Assembly (NCBI GenBank): GCA_036806345.1
Contig: DAIROT010000077.1
Coordinates: 1-8,282 of the forward strand
Origin: QHCF01 sp003244275
GTDB lineage: Bacteria; Actinomycetota; Acidimicrobiia; Acidimicrobiales; QHCF01
DNA: 8,282 nucleotides
Direction: 5' to 3'
Shown here: positions 1 to 6,356 of the stretch, piece by piece
How positions within the stretch are numbered: the first letter of the stretch is position 1
Layout: every line of letters starts with the position of its first letter
Position numbers and translations under genes: made by a program
Notes under the pieces: model-generated
Told to the model about the DNA's origin: nothing
What the model saw: the letters and a program-made list of their open reading frames with translations, nothing else
Database searches by the model: none

Positions 1-1
1 G

Positions 2-55
2 GCTGATTCTCAGGTCACACGCTACCCATTAGGCACTTTCACACCAGCCTCCTAG
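2..55 (+). CDS. Possible C-terminal tail of a gene entering from the left edge
   Basis: Reading from base 2, the plus strand is open up to a TAG at 53-55 and would encode the 17-residue tail ADSQVTRYPLGTFTPAS. The other two plus frames stop by base 32. Its TAG overlaps the TAG of the convergent formimidoyltransferase gene in one CTAG palindrome (52-55), a common arrangement for tightly packed convergent genes. The piece is too short to identify, and an open frame of this length can arise by chance, so this is only a possibility. Confidence 0.25.
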   Translation, partial: ADSQVTRYPLGTFTPAS

Positions 56-861
56 AGGCAGGCCAGGCGACCCTCGATGGTACGCTCGGCGCCCAGGTCC
101 AGCTGATCCCAGCGGGCCTCGGGTATGCCAGCCAGTACGGCCGCCGGCACCAGTCCGACCAGCTCGGCCCGCGCTATCGCAGTACGGGCCGCAACCGCGT
201 CGTAGACCTGGTCCGGCCCCACCCTGGTCGGGTCCAGGAGGTTGCACGAGACTTGGGCCACTCCACCGACATCGAGGCCAAGGGCCCGAACCCCAGAGCC
301 GTCCCCGGCGGAGAAGGTGGAACGCAGCAAGGCGGCCATCTCTCGAGCCATGCCGACATCGCGGCCGGCCAGCCACAGGTTGTAGGCCACCAGGGGGGGC
401 CTGGCCCCCACTGCGACTGCTCCGGCGGTGGGATGAGGACGGGTCGGCCCCATGTCGGGCGCCAGGGTGGAGAAGGCGCCCCGACGGACCTCGGGCAGCG
501 ACCGCTCCGGCCCGTAGAGAAAACACGGCAGGCCAAGCCCCTGAGAGGCCCAGCGAGCAAAGTCGTCCCTGGCCGCCATGGCCAGGTCGACATCCGCGTC
601 GAGGGTCACGAACGGAACGACATCGAGCACACCGATGCGGGGATGGGCACCGCGGTGACGGCGTAGGTCGATCAACTTGACGGCCTGGATCGCCACCTCC
701 CGAACCGCCATCTCGGTTGTCGAGCCGGCCACCGTGAGAACGCAGCGATGGTGATATTCATCGCAATGGAGATCGAGGAGCCCACGCCCGGCGGCCCCAA
801 CCAGGGCATCGATTACCGCTGGTCGCCGTCCTTCACTCACATTGACCACGCACTCGAGCAC
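52..861 (-). CDS. Glutamate formimidoyltransferase (FTCD N-terminal type)
   Basis: Predicted to transfer the formimino group from N-formimino-L-glutamate to tetrahydrofolate, giving 5-formimino-THF and glutamate, the last step of one histidine degradation route; cytoplasmic. The 269-residue protein opens with ECVVNVSEGRR, the typical N-terminal strand and loop of the family. It carries RRHRGAHPRIGVLDVVPF (about residues 67-84), the folate/formiminoglutamate site motif; H73 matches the catalytic His known from the pig enzyme. VAYNLWLAGRDVGMAREMAALLRS (about 158-181) marks the start of the second subdomain. The length suits a stand-alone transferase without a cyclodeaminase domain. The start is GTG at 861, chosen because the conserved motif begins three residues in; no good Shine-Dalgarno is visible. 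It lies 59 bp downstream of whiB on the same strand, so co-transcription is possible. No other histidine-utilisation gene is present, so a different one-carbon role cannot be excluded. Confidence 0.88.
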   Translation of the reverse strand: MLECVVNVSEGRRPAVIDALVGAAGRGLLDLHCDEYHHRCVLTVAGSTTEMAVREVAIQAVKLIDLRRHRGAHPRIGVLDVVPFVTLDADVDLAMAARDDFARWASQGLGLPCFLYGPERSLPEVRRGAFSTLAPDMGPTRPHPTAGAVAVGARPPLVAYNLWLAGRDVGMAREMAALLRSTFSAGDGSGVRALGLDVGGVAQVSCNLLDPTRVGPDQVYDAVAARTAIARAELVGLVPAAVLAGIPEARWDQLDLGAERTIEGRLACL

Positions 862-901
862 TCAAAGACCCGGGCCGCGGTTCAGTCCGCTGGGACGAGC
901 G

Positions 902-949
902 TCAGCGAAGTTCGAGAGTGTCAGCGAAGTTCGAGAGTGTCAGCGAAGT
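902..949. repeat. 19-bp tandem duplication at the whiB 3' end
   Basis: The unit TCAGCGAAGTTCGAGAGTG occurs perfectly at 902-920 and 921-939, followed by a 10-bp partial third copy at 940-949. Each unit carries TCA, a TGA stop on the minus strand. The whiB reading frame ends at the TGA of the copy starting at 921, so the duplication shapes the C-terminal residues DTLELR and leaves the extra copy just downstream of the stop. Confidence 0.9.
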
Positions 950-1187
950 CGACGGTGGCGGTCAGACGCCGACGCCGGGCGATGCGTCGCCTCTCCCGTT
1001 CCGACGTACCTCCCCAGACGCCGTGGTCAATGCGGTTCAACAGCGCATACTCGAGGCACGGCCCCTTGACCACGCAGTCGCTGCAGATGCGACGCGCTAC
1101 GTCTACCCCTACCCCGTCGCTGGGAAAAAAGATCGACGGATCCAGTATTCGGCACTTGCCGTCCGACATCCACTCGGTATCGTCCAC
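921..1187 (-). CDS. WhiB-family iron-sulfur transcriptional regulator
   Basis: WhiB-like proteins bind a [4Fe-4S] cluster and act with sigma factors to control transcription in actinobacteria. From GTG 1187 the protein is 88 residues, with four cysteines in the family spacing (C12-X22-C35-X2-C38-X5-C44), the turn HGVWGG (55-60), and a basic C-terminal helix SERERRRIARRRR. EWMSDGKC matches the family W-x5-C motif, so the ATG at 1169 lies after the conserved Trp and is too late. GTG 1187 has AAAGGA 10 nt upstream; GTG 1196 is too close to it. The frame stays open back to 1445, but that part is antisense to the start of the protease gene and is not believed. The subclass (WhiB1, 2, 3 and so on) cannot be set. 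The C-terminus runs into a 19-bp tandem duplication that provides the stop. Divergent from the HtrA gene, with which it shares an intergenic region. Confidence 0.88.
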   Translation of the reverse strand: MDDTEWMSDGKCRILDPSIFFPSDGVGVDVARRICSDCVVKGPCLEYALLNRIDHGVWGGTSERERRRIARRRRLTATVDFADTLELR

Positions 1188-1232
1188 CGCGTCCACGTCC
1201 TTTGAGGTCGTCGATGACCTCTCTCGCCAGCG

Positions 1233-1238
1233 ATTGTA
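1233..1238 (-). promoter_or_regulatory. Candidate -10 element for whiB
   Basis: On the minus strand this reads TACAAT, one mismatch from TATAAT, about 45 nt upstream of the chosen GTG. No convincing -35 hexamer is visible 16-18 nt further up. This suggests a 35-40 nt leader if used. It is a pattern match only. Confidence 0.3.
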
Positions 1239-1246
1239 GTTGTATT

Positions 1247-1256
1247 GGTAGCTACC
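1247..1256. promoter_or_regulatory. Perfect 10-bp palindrome in the whiB/htrA divergent region
   Basis: GGTAGCTACC is a perfect inverted repeat lying between the two divergent starts (1187 and 1289), just upstream of the candidate whiB -10. Its position fits an operator for a dimeric regulator acting on one or both genes. A 10-bp palindrome can occur by chance, and the symmetry does not extend into the flanks. Confidence 0.35.
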
Positions 1257-1288
1257 CCACCAGTCTCCGGAGAAGAGAGCATCATCGG

Positions 1289-2572
<1,284 letters not shown>

Positions 2573-2616
2573 GCTGAGGCGGCCCAGCCAAGTTCCAGCC
2601 CAGTGAGGGAGGCCAG

Positions 2617-2910
2617 TTGTCCCAGATGCCCGAGGTTCCCGCGGAGCCACAGCCACCGAGGGGTCATGTCCGAGTGGTCTACCTTGGCCCAGTAGCCCCC
2701 CACTGGGATGTGCAGTCCGACTTCGGCGACCGCGGGCTCATCGAGGATTTCCGTCAGCGGGCCCTGGCTCGACTGGTGCTCCTGCCACCTCACGACCCAC
2801 AGTTCCGGCGCAATCGAGAGCGGGTGGTGCGTGATGCCGAGCGGGAGAACCTACTGCTCGACTGGGATCTCGGCGTGCCCGACGTGGAAGAGGGCGAGAC
2901 CGCTACCTGA
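2617..2910 (+). CDS. Small hypothetical protein downstream of the HtrA protease
   Basis: 97 residues from TTG 2617, or 94 from ATG 2626. GGGAGG at 2607-2612 is 4 nt from the TTG and 13 nt from the ATG, so neither spacing is ideal and the start is undecided. I do not recognise the family. It has a short Pro-rich N-terminus, a beta-like stretch HVRVVYLGPVAPHW (about 17-30), then a charged, probably helical region rich in Arg, Asp and Glu (about 42-80), and an acidic tail. There is no signal peptide or membrane segment, so it is probably cytoplasmic. It follows the protease by 44 bp on the same strand. Its TGA (2908-2910) is also the first three bases of the 13-bp repeat array. Codon use and length support a real gene. 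Confidence 0.72.
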   Translation: MSQMPEVPAEPQPPRGHVRVVYLGPVAPHWDVQSDFGDRGLIEDFRQRALARLVLLPPHDPQFRRNRERVVRDAERENLLLDWDLGVPDVEEGETAT

Positions 2911-3126
2911 CTAGGCGGTCTGACTAGGAGGTCTGACTAGGAGGTCTGACTAGGAGGTCTGACTAGGAGGTNNNNNNNNNNNNNNNNNNNNNNNNNNNNN
3001 NNNNNNNNNNNNNNNNNNNNNNNNNNNNNNNNNNNNNNNNNNNNNNNNNNNNNNNNNNNNNNNNNNNNNNNGGTCTGACTAGGAGGTCTGACTAGGAGGT
3101 CTGACTAGGAGGTCTGACTAGGAGGT
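2908..3126. repeat. 13-bp tandem repeat array between convergent genes, interrupted by a gap
   Basis: The unit TGACTAGGAGGTC runs from 2908 (first copy has GGCGG in place of GGAGG) through 2971, then a 100-N gap, then from 3072 to 3126. At least four full units plus a partial lie on the left, and three full plus partial units on the right; the true copy number is unknown. The left end gives the TGA of the hypothetical gene. The right end gives the last two residues (Thr, Ser) and TAG of the DUF2342 gene. Each unit holds TGA and TAG, and because 13 is not a multiple of 3 the array stops all plus frames. Each plus-strand unit also holds AGGAGGT, a perfect Shine-Dalgarno core; the minus transcript would carry ACCUCCU. 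Confidence 0.95.
2972..3071. other. Assembly gap (100 N)
   Basis: Exactly 100 Ns, the usual placeholder for a gap of unknown size. Both edges are in the same 13-bp repeat, so the assembler most likely failed because of the array. Whether anything other than repeat units lies inside cannot be known. Confidence 0.98.
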
Positions 3127-4299
3127 AAGGCCGATCCGGGCCAGCCACAGTCCCGGGGCGTCGACCTCGGCCGGCGTGGGGAGGTTCTCCGGTACCGTCC
3201 ACAGCGAATTGAGCCCATCCGATCCAGCCCGCTCCAACACCCCATCGACGAAGGCGTTGCCGCGGTCGAACTGAGCCTGATCCAGATCCAGCCCGAACAG
3301 CCGCTCGGCGAATCGCTCACCCTGACCACGTTCCACCCGTCGCCGCCGGAAGGCCTCGCTCAGGGACCCGTAGGAGCCCAGCAGGCGCTGGCCAACGGTG
3401 TCCATCACGTGGTCGACATGCCCCTCGATGACTGCTGTCAGCGCGTTGAGCTGGCTCAGGGCCCGGGTCTGCTCGGGCGTGCGCATGTCGCCCAGCAGGG
3501 CGGTCGGGTCACCCAGCGCGGCCTCGAAGGAGCTGGGATCGGTTGGGTCGATACCGCTCAGGCGGTCCTCGAGAGTGGTGGGATCGGGCTGGAAGCCGCT
3601 GACGTAGGCGCTGAGCAACTCCTCGAGGCGAGCTCGCACGTGAGCGCGACCGAGAATGGCATGGTGGGTGATCTCGCTGAGGCACACCCAGAGCCGAACA
3701 TCGTCAGGAGGCAGGCTCCAGTCAGAGGCGAATGCGGCGATGTTGGCTGGGACGACCACGACCTGATCCGACACCGGGCGGGGGATGGGCAGCTCGTACT
3801 GCCCCATCGCCCGCTCGGCCAGGTGACCGGCGGTGGCACCGAACTGCATCCCCAGCAGGGTCGGTCCGATGGCCTCCATCAGCTTGGCCAGGTCGGGTCC
3901 GACCGGGCTCTCGGCTTGCGACACTGAGGGGGCGTTCGGGGGGTCGCCGGACGACAGCGAGTGGGCGAGGGAGTCCAGCAGGGGACGCCAATTTTCGAGA
4001 GTACGACGAGCCCACTCACCTCGGCCAACCGGTAGGACACCGACAGTCCCGGCAGACGACGTGGACAGCCCGGTGGCGTCGGCCACGTGGAGGTCGGCCA
4101 CCCGGGCCAGCTCCTCCAGGCGGATTCGCTCGGTCGGATCGACGTTGGGCTCGGGGTTGCCGCCGGTGGCCACACCGTTGGCCATCTGCGCGGCCCATTG
4201 CCAGTGCACCGGACCGGCTGACTGCAACAGCTTGAGCATGTCGCCCAGCAAGTTGCCAAAGAAGCCGCTGCCGCCGAACGGGGACGGGACCTCGCTCAC
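3118..4299 (-). CDS. Zincin_2/DUF2342 metalloprotease-like protein
   Basis: A 393-residue member of the actinobacterial family annotated as zinc-dependent metalloprotease or F420-biosynthesis-associated protein; the true role of the family is poorly known. Family signs are the Gly-rich start FGGSGFFGNLLGDMLKLLQ (8-26), MEAIGPTLLGMQFGATAGHLAERAMGQYELPIPRP (141-175), the zincin helix region RLWVCLSEITHHAIL (202-216), ALTAVIEGHVDHVMD (286-300) and a C-terminal LFGLDLDQAQFDRG segment. At the metal site the expected HExxH reads SEITH (S208, E209, H212): the first His is Ser, coded AGC, two changes from a His codon. E292, H294 and H297 remain. It may therefore bind metal differently or be inactive. 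No signal peptide is seen. The start is GTG 4299, with a weak ribosome site. It lies 60 bp downstream of the pseudo-HtrA gene on the same strand, probably one transcript. Confidence 0.85.
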   Translation of the reverse strand: MSEVPSPFGGSGFFGNLLGDMLKLLQSAGPVHWQWAAQMANGVATGGNPEPNVDPTERIRLEELARVADLHVADATGLSTSSAGTVGVLPVGRGEWARRTLENWRPLLDSLAHSLSSGDPPNAPSVSQAESPVGPDLAKLMEAIGPTLLGMQFGATAGHLAERAMGQYELPIPRPVSDQVVVVPANIAAFASDWSLPPDDVRLWVCLSEITHHAILGRAHVRARLEELLSAYVSGFQPDPTTLEDRLSGIDPTDPSSFEAALGDPTALLGDMRTPEQTRALSQLNALTAVIEGHVDHVMDTVGQRLLGSYGSLSEAFRRRRVERGQGERFAERLFGLDLDQAQFDRGNAFVDGVLERAGSDGLNSLWTVPENLPTPAEVDAPGLWLARIGLTS

Positions 4300-4332
4300 G
4301 CTGGCATGCTACCGGGGGCTCGGCTGCTGGGT

Positions 4333-4358
4333 TTCGGTGGCAGGGGTTCGGTGGCAGG
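4333..4358. repeat. Short direct repeat between the pseudo-HtrA and DUF2342 genes
   Basis: TTCGGTGGCAGG occurs at 4333-4344 and 4347-4358, a 14-bp period, in the 60-bp intergenic space just after the TAG of the minus-strand pseudo-HtrA gene. It is a small duplication and no function is evident. Confidence 0.8.
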
Positions 4359-4359
4359 C

Positions 4360-5655
4360 CTACTGGCTGGCCAGGGTGGCGGGCAGAGCGGCCAACTTGG
4401 AGTCGTGCAGGATCGTGAGCTGGATCCTGGCGCCGGGGCTCAAGAGTCGCAGATCGGAGCGCAGGGCCAGCATCGACGACACCGGTTGGGCGTTGATGGC
4501 CTGGATGACGTCACCGACCTCCAGCCCGGCGGCGGCGGCTGGACTGCCGGGTGTCACCGATGTGATCCTGGCACCTCCGGGGTTGGCGACGACTGCCTGT
4601 TCGGGCTGGGTGGCTGGTCCGGCATCGCTGCCCTCGATCCCCAGCCAGGCCCGCACCACGTGGCCGGTTGTGATCAACTGCTGGGCCGTGTTCCAGGCCA
4701 GCGCGCCCGGGGTGGCCAGCCAGAGTGTTTGCCCTCTCCCGACTCGGGCGTGCGAGGTAGCCGGATTAGAGACGGCGGCCATTCCAATGACCAGGCCGTC
4801 CTGGCCGACCAGAGCGGCGCCCTCGGCATCGTTGCTCGACGGGGCATCGGTCTGCATGAAGTCGAGCAGCGGCGGACCGTTGGGCGGGCTCACTGGAGGG
4901 GCCAGCGCCTGCACGGTACCGATGGAGACCGCCGGCCTGCTCCCTGGCTGGCCCGCACTGACAGCCACTGCCATCTGGCCAGTGACGAGCGACTGGTCAC
5001 GGGTGAAAGCGGCGGCCGTCATGCCCTGGGCCGGGAACCGGATCACGGCCACGTCGGTATCCGGATCCTTGCCCACCACGGTGGCCGAACCGGTCCTTCC
5101 GTCGGAGGTGACCACGGTTATCTTCGAGGCCCCGTCCAGCAGTCGCTCGGTGGTCAACACCATACCGTCGCTGCGCAACAAGATTCCCGAGCCATGCCAC
5201 GCGCCCTGGCGCGAGCTCACCTGGATCCCCACGATGGAGGGAAGCACACGAGAGACCAGGCCCATGAAGCTCGGGCTGGCCTGCACCGAGGCCGTGGTGA
5301 CGGCAGAGGTGGGCGAACCCGGAGTGCTCAACGCCAGCGTGGTGCCGAGGCCGGGCGCGCCCGGCTGCTGGCTCAGCGTCTGGCCGGTCCCCACTGCGAC
5401 GTCGGCCGGGGGTCGACCCTTGGTGGCCATGACCAGCCCACTGACCAGGACCGCGCAGACGGCTCCAGCCACTGCCACCAGGGGCCAGCGTCGAGAGCTG
5501 GCGGGGACCGGACCTGAGCGAGTCTGGGCCCGGTTGTGGGCCTGAGCTGACGCAATCTCGGAGGGGTGGCGCCACAGACGGTCCTCAGGGGGCAGCCACG
5601 GCCGGAGCGGCTTGTCGTCATTGGGGTCGTCGAGGTCCCCGCCGTCCAGCGTCAT
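4360..5655 (-). CDS. HtrA-like PDZ protein with degenerate catalytic triad (predicted pseudoprotease)
   Basis: 431 residues: a cytoplasmic N-terminus with PWLPPEDRLWRHPSE (19-33, a motif I associate with Acidimicrobiia envelope proteins), one membrane helix (about 57-77), a Ser/Thr/Pro-rich linker (about 90-126), a trypsin-like domain (about 130-335) and a PDZ (about 336-420). An ungapped match to the neighbouring HtrA shows TNDHVV as TTERLL (His to R171), the Asp kept at D201 in DTDVAVIRF, and GNSGGPLV as AEGAALV (Ser to E278), while QTDA and VIGM on either side are kept. Two of three catalytic residues are gone, so peptide hydrolysis is unlikely. The reading frame is intact and codon use looks normal, arguing against decay; a binding, scaffold or regulatory role outside the membrane is inferred. 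ATG 5655 is the start; no clear Shine-Dalgarno. Divergent from moaE, 62 bp away. Confidence 0.87.
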   Translation of the reverse strand: MTLDGGDLDDPNDDKPLRPWLPPEDRLWRHPSEIASAQAHNRAQTRSGPVPASSRRWPLVAVAGAVCAVLVSGLVMATKGRPPADVAVGTGQTLSQQPGAPGLGTTLALSTPGSPTSAVTTASVQASPSFMGLVSRVLPSIVGIQVSSRQGAWHGSGILLRSDGMVLTTERLLDGASKITVVTSDGRTGSATVVGKDPDTDVAVIRFPAQGMTAAAFTRDQSLVTGQMAVAVSAGQPGSRPAVSIGTVQALAPPVSPPNGPPLLDFMQTDAPSSNDAEGAALVGQDGLVIGMAAVSNPATSHARVGRGQTLWLATPGALAWNTAQQLITTGHVVRAWLGIEGSDAGPATQPEQAVVANPGGARITSVTPGSPAAAAGLEVGDVIQAINAQPVSSMLALRSDLRLLSPGARIQLTILHDSKLAALPATLASQ

Positions 5656-5717
5656 TGTGGTCGAGGATATCGGTGGATCAGCTCGAAAAGAGGTCGGTCA
5701 CGCCCAGTTGCCTTAGC

Positions 5718-6218
5718 ATGAGCAGGATGAATGCGCCTGACCCGGCCATCTGCCCCGCTGGCGACGACTGGGTTGGCCTGACCACAGCCCCTCTGCCGGT
5801 GGCCAAAGTGCTCGATTGGGCCGTTCGGCCCTACTGTGGGGCAGTGGTGGCATTCAGCGGGACCGTCAGGGACCACGCCGAGGGACGTCCAGGCGTGGTC
5901 GAGCTGGAATACGAGGCGTACGCCGAGCAGGTGGGACCGCGGTTGGGGGCGATCGTTGGTACGGCCCGTGACCGCTGGCCCGACCTCGGCCGGCTGGCCA
6001 TCCTGCACCGTGTCGGTGAGCTGGCGGTGGGTGAGACCTCGGTGGTGGTAGTGGCATCGACCCCTCATCGAGCCGAGGCCTTTGCGGCTGCCCGCTTCTG
6101 CATCGACACGGTGAAGACCACGCTGCCCATCTGGAAGCGCGAGAGCTGGGAAGGCGGCTCTGACTGGTCGCTCGGCGCCCACCAGGTCGACGAGGTGGAA
6201 GGAACGACGCCGGTATGA
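5718..6218 (+). CDS. moaE: Molybdopterin synthase catalytic subunit MoaE
   Basis: MoaE, as the heterotetramer with MoaD, puts two sulfurs onto precursor Z (cPMP) to make molybdopterin; cytoplasmic. From ATG 5718 it has 166 residues, near the family's usual 140-160. Motifs: CGAVVAFSGTVRDH (40-53), VELEYEAY (61-68), LHRVGELAVGETSVVVV (96-112), STPHRAEAFAAARFCIDTVKTTLPIWKRE (114-142). K133 and K140 are seven apart, matching E. coli K119 and K126, the key active-site lysines. The start is uncertain: ATG 5727 is also in frame, with AGCAGG too close to it; a frame open back to 5655 would begin inside the divergent spacer. No MoaD or other molybdopterin gene is in the window. Its TGA overlaps the next ATG (ATGA, 6215-6218), so the downstream small gene is probably translationally coupled. 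Confidence 0.93.
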   Translation: MSRMNAPDPAICPAGDDWVGLTTAPLPVAKVLDWAVRPYCGAVVAFSGTVRDHAEGRPGVVELEYEAYAEQVGPRLGAIVGTARDRWPDLGRLAILHRVGELAVGETSVVVVASTPHRAEAFAAARFCIDTVKTTLPIWKRESWEGGSDWSLGAHQVDEVEGTTPV

Positions 6219-6356
6219 CGAACCTGCTGTATGTGGCNNNNNNNNNNNNNNNNNNNNNNNATCGAGGAGTTCTCTCGTGAGCTGAAGGCCTTGGCGCCTG
6301 AGTACCGGCCCCAGGATGCGGGGCGCCGGTTCGGCCGTGGAGGGCGGGCTGGCTAG
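6215..6356 (+). CDS. Small protein gene between moaE and mreB, interrupted by a gap
   Basis: ATG 6215 overlaps the moaE stop and codes MTNLLYVA before the N-run. After the gap only one plus frame is open; it codes IEEFSRELKALAPEYRPQDA (6261-6320) and continues with a basic, Gly-rich tail to TAG 6354-6356. With 23 Ns the two halves are out of frame; a gap length of 3n+1 would join them, so the stated size is probably only an estimate. The hydrophobic start suggests a membrane segment mostly hidden in the gap, followed by a charged cytoplasmic helix. That is inference. The end overlaps the mreB start by 41 nt. The family cannot be named from this much sequence. Confidence 0.55.
6238..6260. other. 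Assembly gap (23 N)
   Basis: A 23-N run inside the small gene. The non-round size looks like a paired-read distance estimate. The reading-frame mismatch across it suggests the real length differs. Confidence 0.97.

Noticed and set aside
1202..1288. N-terminal extension of the HtrA protein from an upstream start at 1202
   Set aside because: It overlaps the whiB leader; ATG 1289 has a good GAGAG ribosome site and the extension has no recognisable protein character.
2908..3126. CRISPR array
   Set aside because: The repeats are direct 13-bp units with no spacers between them and no cas genes nearby.
3833..5545. Long plus-strand frames (up to 570 codons) across the DUF2342 and pseudo-HtrA genes
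   Set aside because: They are shadows of the two minus-strand genes in GC-rich DNA: no domain motifs, biased composition, and they cross the boundary between two well-recognised genes.
4360..5655. Decaying pseudogene of an HtrA protease
   Set aside because: The frame is intact for 431 codons with preserved membrane helix, PDZ and flanking core motifs; only catalytic positions are changed, which fits a pseudoenzyme better.
3118..5655. A new defence or toxin-antitoxin system formed by the pseudo-HtrA and the DUF2342 protein
   Set aside because: Both belong to widespread envelope or housekeeping-type families in actinobacteria, with no nuclease, NTPase, reverse transcriptase or toxin features and no mobile-element signs nearby.
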